Positions 40,717-49,614 of a stretch of DNA of 64,000 nucleotides are shown here, piece by piece; position 1 is the first letter of the stretch; each line of letters begins with the position of its first letter. The notes under the pieces were generated by a model. It was given only the letters and a program-made list of their open reading frames with translations, was not told the DNA's origin and made no database searches. A program made the translations under genes and the position numbers. This stretch comes from Lentzea atacamensis (GTDB lineage Bacteria > Actinomycetota > Actinomycetes > Mycobacteriales > Pseudonocardiaceae), in the NCBI RefSeq assembly GCF_003269295.1, contig NZ_QLTT01000013.1:62001-126000 (forward strand), read 5' to 3'.

Positions 40717-41559
40717 ATGCCGAAGGATTTCCGGGCCACGACGCTCGAACGCGCCATCGGGCGGCAGCTGGCCGGGTGGCGCAACGAGCGGCAGCTCAGC
40801 CTCACCGAGGCCGGGCAGCGCGTGGGCTTCAGCAGCGCCAAGCTGTCCATGATGGAGAACGCGGTGCAGCCCTCGGCGCCGGTGGACGTGATGGCGCTCG
40901 GTTACGTCTACAAGGTGCCCACTCCGGAATGGCAGGCCGTGGTGTTGCAGGCGCAGTACGCGGAACAGGTGCGGATGCGCGCGCTCAACAACACGGTGCC
41001 GTTTGATCCGGCCGCGGACTTCGCGAATCTCGTGTTCGAGTCGACCTCGCTGCGCGTGTTCACGACGGATCTCGTGCCCGCGGTTCTTCAGCTCTCCGGC
41101 TACACGCACGCCGCGCTGGAGACCGACGACCCGGTCCGCACGGCGCGGCTCGCGACGGCGCGGGAAGCGTGGTCCATGCGCCTGAACGACAAGGATCCGC
41201 TCGTCGTGCAGGCGGTCTTCCCGGAAGCGGTGCTGCGGCAGGTGGTCGGCGGGCCGCGCGTGATGAAAGCCCAGCTGCTGCACCTGATGGAGGTCAGCGA
41301 ACACCCGGCGGTGAGCGTCCAGGTCGTGCCGCGCGGCGCCGGGGCGTATCCGGCGATGGGCTCGCCGTTCACGTTGCTGAGCTTCCCGCACCGCCAGCAC
41401 AACGACGTGGTGTACCTGGAGACGTTCATCAAGGGCGAGTACGTCGAGGATCCGGGCCTGACCGAGCAGTGTGCCCATCGGTTCGCGGAGCTGCAGCGGC
41501 TCGCCCTCGATCCCGGCGAGTCGCTGGAGCTCATCGCCGAGGCCGCCGCCGAGCTGTGA
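40717..41559 (+). CDS. Scr1-type helix-turn-helix regulator (XRE HTH + DUF5753)
   Basis: The 280-residue protein has an N-terminal HTH (IGRQLAGWRNERQLSLTEAGQRVGFSSAKLSMMENAV, about residues 14-50, given as the region). DUF5753 follows, with DLVPAVLQLSGYTHAAL and VQVVPRGAGAYPAMGSPFTLL. Unlike the copy at 1681 it has no DUF397 gene beside it. A palindrome lies just upstream. It follows the stand-alone NB-ARC ATPase in the same direction, which suggests possible functional association but not proof. Confidence 0.92.
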   Translation: MPKDFRATTLERAIGRQLAGWRNERQLSLTEAGQRVGFSSAKLSMMENAVQPSAPVDVMALGYVYKVPTPEWQAVVLQAQYAEQVRMRALNNTVPFDPAADFANLVFESTSLRVFTTDLVPAVLQLSGYTHAALETDDPVRTARLATAREAWSMRLNDKDPLVVQAVFPEAVLRQVVGGPRVMKAQLLHLMEVSEHPAVSVQVVPRGAGAYPAMGSPFTLLSFPHRQHNDVVYLETFIKGEYVEDPGLTEQCAHRFAELQRLALDPGESLELIAEAAAEL

Positions 41560-41730
41560 GGCCGTCGGTGCGATGAACAACCTCAAGGGAAGACCTGGTT
41601 CACCGCCTTCGAGGCGGTCGCCACCTGGGCGCATGTCGGGTTCCTGAGAAAACTCCGGTTCGCCCGCCTCGGGGGAGAAAGATCGGGGGCGCACCCCAAT
41701 CCGAGACAGGTCCTCTGGCAAGGAGGCGGC

Positions 41731-42630
41731 ATGTACCGCAGATTCGGTGTCCTGCTCGCGGCGGTCCTGGGCGTCACGCTCACCGCGGTCGCGCCGGCCA
41801 CCGCAGACGCGTCCAAACCATTCCCGACGGAGTTCTCCCTGCCCAACGGGTGGCAACCGGAAGGCATCGCGATCAGCGGCGTCACGGCCTACTTCGGCTC
41901 GCGGGCCGACGGGTCGATCTACGCGGCGGATCTGCGCACCGGCAAGGGCAAGGTGCTCGCCAAGGGGCCGGGCACGCCGTCGCTCGGCATGAAGGTCGAC
42001 GACAAGCGCAGGTTGTGGGTCGCTGGTGGTGTTGGTGGCGACGCACGCGTCTACGACACCCGCACCGGCGCGTTGCTGGCCAAGTTCCAGTTCGCGACCA
42101 CGGACACGTTCGTCAACGACGTGGTGCTGACGGACAGGTCGGCGTGGTTCACCGACTCGCGCAAGGCGGTGCTCTACGAGGTGCCGCTCAACCTGAAGCC
42201 GCACCGGACCCTGCAGCTGACCGGCGATCTGGTCATCACGCCCGGCGCGGTCAACCTGAACGGCATCGTCACCGGTCTCCACGGCGGCTTGATCGTCGTG
42301 CAGAGCAACACCGGAAAGCTGTTCCACGTCGACACCAGGACCGGCAAATCCATCAACATCAATTTGAGCGGTCAAACACTCACCAATGGTGACGGTCTGT
42401 TGCGTGAGGGACGGCAGTTGTACGTGGTGCAAAACAGGCTGAACAAACTCGCGCGCTACACGCTCAGCCGCGATGGAGCCACGCTCGCCGCGGAACTCGA
42501 GGACAAGCGGTTCGACGTTCCGACGACGGTCGCCGCGTTCGGCAAGCGCCTCTACCTGCCGAATGCCCGGTTCACGACGCCGCCGACGCCCGAGACGACG
42601 TACAACGTCGTCGCGGTGGAGCGCCCCTAG
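41731..42630 (+). CDS. Secreted SMP-30/gluconolactonase-like beta-propeller protein
   Basis: The 299-residue protein has a signal peptide (RRFGVLLAAVLGVTLTAVAP with cleavage near ATADAS). Six-bladed propeller repeats follow: GWQPEGIAISGVTAYFGSRADGSIYAADLRTGKGK, RLWVAGGVGGDARVYDTRTG and KLFHVDTRTGKSININLSGQ. SMP-30-type proteins are calcium-dependent lactonases, but the metal ligands are not clear here, so it may be non-enzymatic. GGAGG occurs just upstream of ATG, and a strong hairpin follows the gene. Confidence 0.82.
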   Translation: MYRRFGVLLAAVLGVTLTAVAPATADASKPFPTEFSLPNGWQPEGIAISGVTAYFGSRADGSIYAADLRTGKGKVLAKGPGTPSLGMKVDDKRRLWVAGGVGGDARVYDTRTGALLAKFQFATTDTFVNDVVLTDRSAWFTDSRKAVLYEVPLNLKPHRTLQLTGDLVITPGAVNLNGIVTGLHGGLIVVQSNTGKLFHVDTRTGKSININLSGQTLTNGDGLLREGRQLYVVQNRLNKLARYTLSRDGATLAAELEDKRFDVPTTVAAFGKRLYLPNARFTTPPTPETTYNVVAVERP

Positions 42631-42651
42631 AACGTGCACGAGTACTAGCCC

Positions 42652-42686
42652 GTACGGGGGTTCTTGCCTTGTGAGAACCCCCGTAC
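42652..42686 (+). terminator. 13-bp perfect hairpin after beta-propeller gene
   Basis: GTACGGGGGTTCT (42652-42664) is exactly complementary to AGAACCCCCGTAC (42674-42686), with a 9-base loop. It lies 22 bases after the stop codon and separates the propeller gene from the conservon. Confidence 0.75.
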
Positions 42687-42852
42687 CGGGTGTTGCGCCG
42701 CTCACTCGACTGGGTAGCCTGCCACCGCGTAGTGCGTGTGATCGCTGTCATTGGGTAACGATGATCTCGACTTGTTACCTTATTGCAGCCGATGGAGTGA
42801 CTCGGATTACCCGCAGCGCTAGCCGTGGGACACAGGAGACCGTGAGAGCGCT

Positions 42853-45180
42853 GTGAACGAGAAGAGCGGTTACACACCGACCAACTACCGGACCATTCGG
42901 TCGCGGTTGGCCGGCGTAGTCGTTGTACCAAGCGTTGTCTTGCTCGTGATGTGGGCGGTTTTCTCCTCTTACACCGTTTTCGACGGTTTCTACATGCGTT
43001 CGATCGCGTCGAACGTGCGCGAAGCCGCGATTCCGTCAGCGGACGCCTTCGCGGGGCTGCAGAAGGAACGGCAGCTGAGTCTCGTCGCGCTGAGCAGGGC
43101 CGCCGGGGTGGACGCCGCGGCGCTGAGCAGGCAGCAGGGGCGGACCGACGAGTCGCTGCGCCGGATGAAAGAGGTCTTCGCCGACCTTTCGGGCAATTCA
43201 CCGCAGGACGTCGTCGACCGGATCAACGCCCTGAACGCGCAGCTGGACGAGCTGCCGCAGCAACGCGCGCAGGTCAAGGCCGGTACCGCGAACCCGCAAG
43301 CGGTGTACGACTACTACAACGGCCTCATGGACGCCGGTGTGTCGCTCTTCGGCCACCAGGCGCGGCTCGTGCCGGACGCGGAAGCCGGCCAGGCGAGCCT
43401 CCAGGCCGTGACGATCTTCCAGGCCGCCGACTGGATGTCCCGCGGCGCCACCATCGGCTCGCGCGGGCTGCTCAACGGCAAGCTCGCCCCGGCAGAGCGC
43501 GTCGAGTTCGTGCGCCTCATCGGCGCCTACCACTCCAGCGTCGACGCCACGATCCCGTTCGCGCTGCAGCAGCCGCGCGGCCAGTACGACTCGCTGCGTA
43601 CCAGCTCGGAGTACCGGACGCTGCTCGACCTCGAAAGCCGGATCATCAACGGCGACACCGCGGTCACCGAGCAGCAGTGGCGCGCGGCCGCCGGTCCCGT
43701 GCACGAGAAGCTCGTGCAGATCGCGGCCCAGCAGGCGGAGGACGGCGCCAACCTGGGCCTCGACAAGGCCAACAGCAGGCTCACCGCCGTGCTGGTCGGC
43801 AGCCTCGTCGCGTTGCTCGCCGTCGTCGTCGGCATCGTGCTCGCGTTGCGCATCTCGAACCGCCTGGTCAGCCGGGCGCTGGTGACGCGGCTCGCGTCGC
43901 TGCGGGAGGACACGCTGCGGCTCGCGCAGGAACGGCTGCCGCACATCGTGGCGCGCCTGCGCGGCGGTGAGCAGGTGGACGTCCACCGCGACATGCCGCC
44001 GCTCGACTACGGCAACGACGAGATCGGCCAGGTCGCCGACGCGTTCAACACCGCCCAGTACACGGCCGTCGCGGCCGCGGTGAAGGAGACGCAGGCCCGT
44101 GAGGGTGTGAACCGGGTCTTCCTCGACATCGCGCACCGCAACCAGGGCCTCGTCCACCGGCAGCTCAAGATCCTCGACAAGCTGGAACGCGAAGAGGAGA
44201 ACCCCGAGCAGCTGGACTCGCTCTTCCAGCTCGACCACCTGGCGACGCGGGCCCGCCGCAACGCGGAGAACCTGATCATCCTCGCCGGAGAGCAGCCGGG
44301 CAGGCAGTGGCGCAAGCCGGTGCGGCTGAGCGACGTCATCCGCGCCGCGGTCGCCGAGACCGAACAGTACGTCCGGGTCAGGGTCAACCCGGTGCCGGAC
44401 CGCGCGCTGGTCGGTGTCGCCGTCGCCGACACCATCCACCTGCTCGCGGAGCTCGTCGACAACGCGACGGCGTTCTCGTCGCCGCGGTCCGAGGTGATCG
44501 TCCACTCCAGCGCGGTGCCGCACGGGATCGTGATCGAGATCGAGGATCACGGACTCGGCATGACGCAGGAGGAACGCCTCCAGGCCAACGCGAAGCTCTC
44601 CAACCCGCCGGACTTCGAGACGATGGCGTTCCGGGGGGAGTCCCGGCTGGGACTGTTCGTCGTCGCCCGGCTGGCCGCGCGGCGCGGCATCAAGGTGGAG
44701 CTGCGCGACTCCCCCTACGGCGGCACGGTCGCGCTGTGCGTGCTGCCGCCGAACATCGTCGCCCCGCACAGCGCCGCGGGCGACATCACCGAGACCACGC
44801 AGATGCCGGTGCGGTCGTTCCACGACCACCGCCACGGCCATCTCGAGGAACACCCGAGCTTCCCCGTGACGCTCGCCCCCGAGGTGCAGGCAGCACTGAA
44901 CGCTGGGGTCGTCCCAGCCGTTTCCGCAACTGATGCATCCGTGGACGAAGAGAACCCCGTGGTAGCCCCGCCGGACGGGAAGCCCGCGCTTCCCCGCAGG
45001 AAGAAGCGGCAGAACCTCGCGCCGCAGCTCATGCAGCCGGAGGAGTTGCCGCACGCCGAGCCGGTGACCGGCGAAAGGTCGGCCGAGCGGACCCGAGACG
45101 GGCTCGCCGCGTTCCAGCGCGGCACCCGTGACGCGCGGCTGACCGACGACTGGAGATCAGAAGGAGCCCCCTCGTCATGA
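42853..45180 (+). CDS. cvnA: Conservon sensor-kinase-like protein (CvnA)
   Basis: The 775-residue protein begins at GTG 42853. It has membrane spans at about 20-42 and 312-333 around an extracytoplasmic nitrate-sensor-like helical domain. HAMP-like sequence follows, then a HisKA-like segment (FLDIAHRNQGLVHRQLKILD) and an ATPase domain (LAELVDNATAFSSPRSEVIV, EIEDHGLGMTQEE, SRLGLFVVARLAARRGI). A long Pro-rich cytoplasmic tail ends it. It is the first gene of a four-gene conservon, which in Streptomyces acts as a G-protein-like signalling complex controlling differentiation. Confidence 0.9.
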   Translation: MNEKSGYTPTNYRTIRSRLAGVVVVPSVVLLVMWAVFSSYTVFDGFYMRSIASNVREAAIPSADAFAGLQKERQLSLVALSRAAGVDAAALSRQQGRTDESLRRMKEVFADLSGNSPQDVVDRINALNAQLDELPQQRAQVKAGTANPQAVYDYYNGLMDAGVSLFGHQARLVPDAEAGQASLQAVTIFQAADWMSRGATIGSRGLLNGKLAPAERVEFVRLIGAYHSSVDATIPFALQQPRGQYDSLRTSSEYRTLLDLESRIINGDTAVTEQQWRAAAGPVHEKLVQIAAQQAEDGANLGLDKANSRLTAVLVGSLVALLAVVVGIVLALRISNRLVSRALVTRLASLREDTLRLAQERLPHIVARLRGGEQVDVHRDMPPLDYGNDEIGQVADAFNTAQYTAVAAAVKETQAREGVNRVFLDIAHRNQGLVHRQLKILDKLEREEENPEQLDSLFQLDHLATRARRNAENLIILAGEQPGRQWRKPVRLSDVIRAAVAETEQYVRVRVNPVPDRALVGVAVADTIHLLAELVDNATAFSSPRSEVIVHSSAVPHGIVIEIEDHGLGMTQEERLQANAKLSNPPDFETMAFRGESRLGLFVVARLAARRGIKVELRDSPYGGTVALCVLPPNIVAPHSAAGDITETTQMPVRSFHDHRHGHLEEHPSFPVTLAPEVQAALNAGVVPAVSATDASVDEENPVVAPPDGKPALPRRKKRQNLAPQLMQPEELPHAEPVTGERSAERTRDGLAAFQRGTRDARLTDDWRSEGAPSS

Positions 45181-45611
45181 AGGACAACACCAGCCAGCAC
45201 GGCGAACTGAACTGGTTGCTGGAGGACCTCATCCAGCGCGTGGTCGGCGCCCGTCACGCGGTCGTGCTGTCGGCGGACGGACTCCTGCTCGGCCGCTCGG
45301 CCGGGCTGTCCCGCGACGACTCCGAGCACCTGTCCGCGATGGCGTCGGCGTTCCAGTCGCTCGCCCGCGGCACCGGACGCCACTTCGGCGGCGGCGCGGT
45401 GCGGCAGACCATCGTCGAGATGGAGCACGCCTACCTGTTCGTGACCGCGGCCGGCCACGGCGCCTGCCTGGCCGTACTGGGCGAAGAGGACGCCGACATG
45501 GGCATGATCGCCTACGAGATGAACATGCTGGTCAAGCGCGTGGGCACGTACCTCTCGTCGGCACCGCGCGCCGAGACCGCCACAGTCCCCTCGGCGCGTG
45601 AGTCGCGCTGA
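45177..45611 (+). CDS. cvnB: Conservon roadblock/LC7 protein (CvnB)
   Basis: The 144-residue protein has a single roadblock/LC7 domain: LNWLLEDLIQRVVGARHAVVLSADGLLLGRSAGLS, then QTIVEMEHAYLFVTAAGHGACLAVL. Bacterial roadblock proteins pair with small GTPases as activators or scaffolds. It overlaps the kinase stop (ATGA) and the next gene starts at its stop, as is normal in conservons. Confidence 0.95.
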   Translation: MKDNTSQHGELNWLLEDLIQRVVGARHAVVLSADGLLLGRSAGLSRDDSEHLSAMASAFQSLARGTGRHFGGGAVRQTIVEMEHAYLFVTAAGHGACLAVLGEEDADMGMIAYEMNMLVKRVGTYLSSAPRAETATVPSARESR

Positions 45612-45976
45612 TGACCGCGCGGGAGGACTGGTGGTACGACGAGGCCGCGGGGCCGCTGGTGCGGCCTTACGCCATGGTGCGCGGCCGCACCCGGCCGAAC
45701 GCGCCTGATCTCCACCTGGTGACGCAGGTCCGAGTCTCCGCGTTTGCGTCCGACCAGACGTCGCTGACGGTCGAGCATCGCGAGATCATGGCCCTGTGCA
45801 CACGCCCGCTCTCGGTCGCCGAGGTCGCCGCCTACCTCGACGTGCCGCTCATCGTGGTGAAGATCCTGCTGTCGGACCTCATCGAGCGCGGTGACGTGAT
45901 CGTGCAGAACTCCTCCCCCCAGATTCCCGACAGGGATCTCCTGCAGGCCGTACTGGATGGTGTTCGTGGGATCTGA
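45611..45976 (+). CDS. cvnC: Conservon DUF742 protein (CvnC)
   Basis: The 121-residue DUF742 protein begins with DWWYDEAAGPLVRPYAMVRG, the family signature. It has a winged-helix-like centre: LSVAEVAAYLDVPLIVVKILLSDLIERGDVIV, ending LLQAVLDGVRGI. The ATG overlaps the roadblock-gene stop, and the stop region overlaps the GTPase gene by 20 bases. The function in the complex is unknown; a link between the sensor and GTPase is assumed. Confidence 0.95.
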   Translation: MTAREDWWYDEAAGPLVRPYAMVRGRTRPNAPDLHLVTQVRVSAFASDQTSLTVEHREIMALCTRPLSVAEVAAYLDVPLIVVKILLSDLIERGDVIVQNSSPQIPDRDLLQAVLDGVRGI

Positions 45977-46538
45977 TGGCCAGCTGACCGTGCCCACCGC
46001 GGTCAAGATCGTCATCGCAGGCGGGTTCGGCACCGGCAAGACCACCATGGTCGGGTCGGTCTCCGAGATCCCGCCGTTGAAGACCGAGGAGCTGCTCACC
46101 GAGGCCGGCGTGCACGTCGACGACCTCGCGGGCATCGAGGGCAAGGACACCACGACCGTCGCCCTGGACTTCGGGCGCATCACCATCAACACGAAGGTGG
46201 TGCTGTACCTGTTCGGGACGCCGGGGCAGAACCGGTTCTGGTTCATGTGGGACGAACTGGCGACCGGGGCCATCGGCGCGGTCGTCCTGGTGGACACGCG
46301 GCGGCTGGACTCGTCGTTCCCCTCGATCGACTTCTTCGAGCACAGGGGAATCCCGTTCGTCGTCGCGGTGAACTGCTTCGACGGGGCGCAGCTGTACACG
46401 GTGGACGAGGTGCGGCACGCCCTCGACCTGGACGAGGCGATCCCGGTGGTGCTGTGCGACGCGCGGGACCGGGAGTCGTCGAAGACCGTGCTGGTCGGGC
46501 TGATCGAGCACTCGATGAACCGGCTCGCGGCGGTCTGA
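45957..46538 (+). CDS. cvnD: Conservon GTPase (CvnD)
   Basis: The 193-residue small GTPase has P-loop GGFGTGKTTMVGSV (about 22-35), the switch/G2 region TTTVALDFGRI, G3-like LFGTPGQNRFWFMWDEL with DxxG replaced by the TPGQ form typical of this family, and VAVNCFDG as G4. It is coupled to DUF742. No P450 (CvnE) follows; the next gene is on the other strand, so this is a four-gene conservon. Confidence 0.93.
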   Translation: MVFVGSDGQLTVPTAVKIVIAGGFGTGKTTMVGSVSEIPPLKTEELLTEAGVHVDDLAGIEGKDTTTVALDFGRITINTKVVLYLFGTPGQNRFWFMWDELATGAIGAVVLVDTRRLDSSFPSIDFFEHRGIPFVVAVNCFDGAQLYTVDEVRHALDLDEAIPVVLCDARDRESSKTVLVGLIEHSMNRLAAV

Positions 46539-46550
46539 GCGCGGCCGTCC

Positions 46551-47087
46551 TCAGCCGGGCCAGCCGATCGAGTCGAGGAACTCCTCCACGGCGGCGACCG
46601 CCCGGCTGAGCCCCTCGTCCGAGCAGCCGGGCAGGCGCAGGTCGTGGTCGGCGTCCTGGACCTCCAGCACGTGCGGCGACAACCGGCGCGCCAGCGTGCC
46701 GTCCCACCACCTGTCGGCAGTTCCGCCGACCAGCAGGAACGGGACGCTCGCGCGGCCCAGCGCGGCCACCACCCACGGCTCGGTCAGCAGCGGCGTGAGC
46801 CACACCGACGGCAACGAGCGCTCGGCGGCCACGGCTGCCGCGGCGCTGCCCAGCGACTTGCCGATGAGCAGCGGCCTGCCGCCGACAGCGTCGAGCACGG
46901 CGGTCGCCTCACCGCACACCCACTGTTCGACCTGCGGCCCCCACGGCATCGGCGGCTTTCCCGACCACACATGCCGGTGCACGCGCGCGCCGCGCCGTTC
47001 AGCGACCTCACCCGCACGCATGGTCAGCGGCGACGTCGGGCCAGACCTTCCGCCCGGAAACACCACGGCATCGGCCACACGGATCAC
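46551..47087 (-). CDS. Alpha/beta hydrolase family protein
   Basis: The 178-residue protein has a small alpha/beta-hydrolase core with nucleophile elbow LIGKSLGSAAAAVA (Ser at about 77), Asp candidate in VGGTADRWWDG and His in VQDADHDLRLPG. This GKSLGS branch is a set of short bacterial hydrolases whose substrates are unknown. Convergent with the conservon GTPase, 12 bases apart, and three bases after the methyltransferase gene on the same strand. Confidence 0.8.
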   Translation of the reverse strand: MIRVADAVVFPGGRSGPTSPLTMRAGEVAERRGARVHRHVWSGKPPMPWGPQVEQWVCGEATAVLDAVGGRPLLIGKSLGSAAAAVAAERSLPSVWLTPLLTEPWVVAALGRASVPFLLVGGTADRWWDGTLARRLSPHVLEVQDADHDLRLPGCSDEGLSRAVAAVEEFLDSIGWPG

Positions 47088-47090
47088 CGT

Positions 47091-47807
47091 CTAGGCGGTC
47101 AGCACGAAGAACAGGAAGCTCGGGCTCGTCGTCAGTGCGGCGTAGTGCTCGGGGAACTTCGCCTGGGCCTCCGGCACCGGAAACGGTTCGGCGATCCCGG
47201 CGACGGTGAACCCGGCCGCGGTGAACGCGTTCGTCATGGCGTGCAGCGGCCGGTTCCAGAACGACATCTGGACGGGTTCGCCGGTGTGGTCCCAGGTCTC
47301 GGTGTAGTTGTAGGTCTCGAAGTAGTTGGTGCGGCGGCCTTCGGCACGGTGGATCATGTGCATGGCGAACGGGTGGTCGACCGAGATCAGCAGGCGGCCG
47401 CCGGGGCGCAGCACGCGCCGCAGCTCGGCGAGCGACGGGCCCCAGTCCTCCAGGTAGTGCAGGACCAGCGACACGACGACGTCGTCGAACGCCGCGTCGG
47501 CGTAGGGGAGCGGGGCGGCCAGGTCGGCGACGCGCAGGTCGGCGTCCGGGACGCGGCGGCGGGCCAGGTCCAGCATTCCCCGGCTCAGGTCGAAGCCGCT
47601 CACGTCGGCGCCTCGTGCCCGCAGTTCGGCGAGGAGGGGGCCGGCGCCGCAGCCCGCGTCGAGGATCTTGCGTCCTGCCACGTCGCCGGCGAGTGCGAGC
47701 ATCGCCGGGCGTTCGTAGTAGGCGTTGAAGATGGCGGTCTCGTTCGACTCGCTGTACGACTCGGCGAGGCGGTCGTAGTCGTTCATCACCCCAGGCATGT
47801 GATCCAT
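47091..47807 (-). CDS. Class I SAM-dependent methyltransferase
   Basis: The 238-residue protein has motif I ILDAGCGAGPLLAELRARGADVSGFDLS (GxGxG-type, about 48-75), motif II-like FDDVVVSLVLHYLEDW and motif III RVLRPGGRLLISVDHPF. The protein may start at MDHMPGVM or at the later ATG 47786 (MNDYDRLAESY), which fits relatives better. Substrate is unknown. It is likely co-transcribed with the hydrolase gene. Confidence 0.9.
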   Translation of the reverse strand: MDHMPGVMNDYDRLAESYSESNETAIFNAYYERPAMLALAGDVAGRKILDAGCGAGPLLAELRARGADVSGFDLSRGMLDLARRRVPDADLRVADLAAPLPYADAAFDDVVVSLVLHYLEDWGPSLAELRRVLRPGGRLLISVDHPFAMHMIHRAEGRRTNYFETYNYTETWDHTGEPVQMSFWNRPLHAMTNAFTAAGFTVAGIAEPFPVPEAQAKFPEHYAALTTSPSFLFFVLTA

Positions 47808-47816
47808 ACAAGCAGA

Positions 47817-47840
47817 AGGCCCGCTCCGAGGAGCGGGCCT
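47817..47840 (-). terminator. Hairpin after 3-hydroxyacyl-CoA dehydrogenase gene
   Basis: AGGCCCGCTCC (47817-47827) and GGAGCGGGCCT (47830-47840) are perfectly complementary with almost no loop, so the real hairpin is slightly shorter. It lies between the stop of the dehydrogenase and the start of the methyltransferase gene. Confidence 0.6.
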
Positions 47841-47846
47841 CTCGCG

Positions 47847-48710
47847 TCACTTCGCGTAGTTGTGGAAGCCGCGCCCCGACTTCTTGCCCAGCAGGCCAGC
47901 GTCCACCATGCGCAGCAGCAGCGGCGGGGGCGAGTACAGCGGCTCCTTGAACTCGTCGTACATCGACTCGGCGATGGCCTTCGTGGTGTCGAGGCCGATC
48001 AGGTCGGTGAGGCGCAGCGGGCCCATCGGGTGGGCGCAGCCGAGCACCATGCCGTTGTCGATGTCGTCGGCGGAGGCGAAGCCGGACTCCAGCATGCGGA
48101 TCGCCGAGAGCAGGTACGGGATCAGCAGCGCGTTGACCACGAAGCCCGCGCGGTCCTGCGAGCGGATGACCTCCTTGCCCAGGGTGGCGCGCACGAAGGC
48201 CTCCGCGCGGACCTGGGTGGTGGAGCCGGTGAGCAGGGACGGCACGATCTCGACGAGCTTCAGCACGGGCACCGGGTTGAAGAAGTGCACGCCGATGACC
48301 TGCTCGGGGCGGCCGGTGGCCATGCCCAGCTTCATGATCGGGATGGACGACGTGTTGGACGCGAAGATGGCGTCCTCGTCCTTCACGACCTTGTCGAGGG
48401 TGGCGAAGACCTCGGTCTTGACCTGCTCGTTCTCGGCGACGGCCTCGACCACGAACTGCCGGTCGGCGAACTCGCCGATGTCGGTGGTGAACCGGATGCG
48501 GCCGAGCGCGGCATCGCGGTCGGCCTCGCTCAGCTTGCCCGCCTTGACGCCCCTGGCCAGCGACGAGGCGATCCGCCCCTGCGCTGCCTCGGCCGCGCTC
48601 GCGTTGACCTCGGCGACGATGACGTCGAGGCCGGCGCGGGCGCTCACCTCGGCGATTCCGGAGCCCATGAGGCCGGAACCGACGACTCCCACACGTTGAA
48701 TGTCACTCAC
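47847..48710 (-). CDS. 3-hydroxybutyryl-CoA/3-hydroxyacyl-CoA dehydrogenase
   Basis: The 287-residue enzyme has the Rossmann motif VGVVGSGLMGSGIAEVSARAG (7-27). The catalytic His is in VIGVHFFNPVPVLKLVEIV, paired with a later SQDRAGFVVNALLIPYL that contributes substrate contacts. It oxidises (S)-3-hydroxybutyryl-CoA with NAD(P)+ and is the single-domain type seen in actinobacterial fatty-acid and butyrate metabolism (FadB2-like). A terminator hairpin lies just after the gene. Confidence 0.94.
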   Translation of the reverse strand: MSDIQRVGVVGSGLMGSGIAEVSARAGLDVIVAEVNASAAEAAQGRIASSLARGVKAGKLSEADRDAALGRIRFTTDIGEFADRQFVVEAVAENEQVKTEVFATLDKVVKDEDAIFASNTSSIPIMKLGMATGRPEQVIGVHFFNPVPVLKLVEIVPSLLTGSTTQVRAEAFVRATLGKEVIRSQDRAGFVVNALLIPYLLSAIRMLESGFASADDIDNGMVLGCAHPMGPLRLTDLIGLDTTKAIAESMYDEFKEPLYSPPPLLLRMVDAGLLGKKSGRGFHNYAK

Positions 48711-49614
48711 CCGACCGATCCTGCCATGGCGCGCTCGAACGTGAGTTGCCGCTGAGCCGGTGCAGCGTCTCGGCGACCGTGGTGGCGTAGTCGCCCACGG
48801 GCTCGTAGCCGAGCGCCGAAGCCGCGGTGGTGTCGAGGACGAACGGCGGCACGCGGTGCCACGGGTGGCGGCCGGACTGGTCGTGGTCCAGCAGGATCTC
48901 GCGCCAGTGGTGGCCGAAGTGGCGGGCGATGATCCGGGAGATCTCCAGGCCGTTCGGCGCGTCCGGGTCGGCGGCGTTGAGGATCCGGCGGCCCGGGCGT
49001 GCGGCGGCGGTCTCGATCAGCGCGGCGATGTTGGCCGCGGCCGACGGGTGGTCGGCGCCCTCACCGCGGCTGGCCAGCACCACCACGGGGTGGCGCGCGA
49101 GGACTCGTTCGACGAAGTACCACTCCAGCGGGCGCTTGTTGCCCACGCCGTGCACTTTGGACGGCCGCAGCACGGTGATGGGCAGGCCGCTGTCGAGCAA
49201 CGTCTGCTCGGCGGCGACCTTGTTGGCGCCGTAACCCTCGCGGGTGCGGAAGTCGGAACAGCCAGGAGCCATCGTCGGCTGGTCCTCGGTCACGGGTCCC
49301 GCGAACCGCGGCGGTGAGGGCGAGTTGACGTGCCGGCCCTCGTCGTCCACGTACACGGCCTTGGCGGAGATCATCACCGTGGAGGTCGCGTCGCGGGCCA
49401 GCGGCAGCAGTGATCGGGCGTGCTCGGCGGTGTAGCAGAGGCAGTCGACCAGGAGGTCGGCGCCGTCGCCCAGCGCGCGGGCGATCGCCGCCGGGTCCTC
49501 GCGGTCCACCTCGCGGCCGGGCGCGTCGACGGTCCAGCCGTGCGCCCGCAGACGCCGGGCGGCGGCACGGCCGATGAGACCCGTGCCGCCGAGGATCAAC
49601 GCACGCTTGCTCAA
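48703..49614 (-). CDS. NAD-dependent epimerase/dehydratase family protein
   Basis: The 303-residue protein has the extended-SDR motif LILGGTGLIGRAAARRLRA (6-24) and a cofactor-binding ADLLVDCLCYTAEHARSLL. In place of a standard YxxxK it reads GYGANKVAAEQTLL, where Tyr and Lys are present (Y-G-A-N-K). The sugar-nucleotide or other substrate is unknown. It overlaps the dehydrogenase gene by eight bases at its 3' end and the permease stop by four bases at its 5' end. Confidence 0.87.
   Translation of the reverse strand: MSKRALILGGTGLIGRAAARRLRAHGWTVDAPGREVDREDPAAIARALGDGADLLVDCLCYTAEHARSLLPLARDATSTVMISAKAVYVDDEGRHVNSPSPPRFAGPVTEDQPTMAPGCSDFRTREGYGANKVAAEQTLLDSGLPITVLRPSKVHGVGNKRPLEWYFVERVLARHPVVVLASRGEGADHPSAAANIAALIETAAARPGRRILNAADPDAPNGLEISRIIARHFGHHWREILLDHDQSGRHPWHRVPPFVLDTTAASALGYEPVGDYATTVAETLHRLSGNSRSSAPWQDRSGE

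Noticed and set aside
39784..42705. Long minus-strand open frame opposite several plus-strand genes
   Set aside because: It spans the NB-ARC, regulator and propeller genes and intergenic hairpins without any motif; the plus-strand genes have clear domains and Shine-Dalgarno sites.
43198..45054. Minus-strand open frame opposite the conservon kinase
   Set aside because: It is the antisense of a gene with recognised membrane, HAMP and ATPase domains, and has an Arg/His/Val-rich pattern typical of mirror frames.
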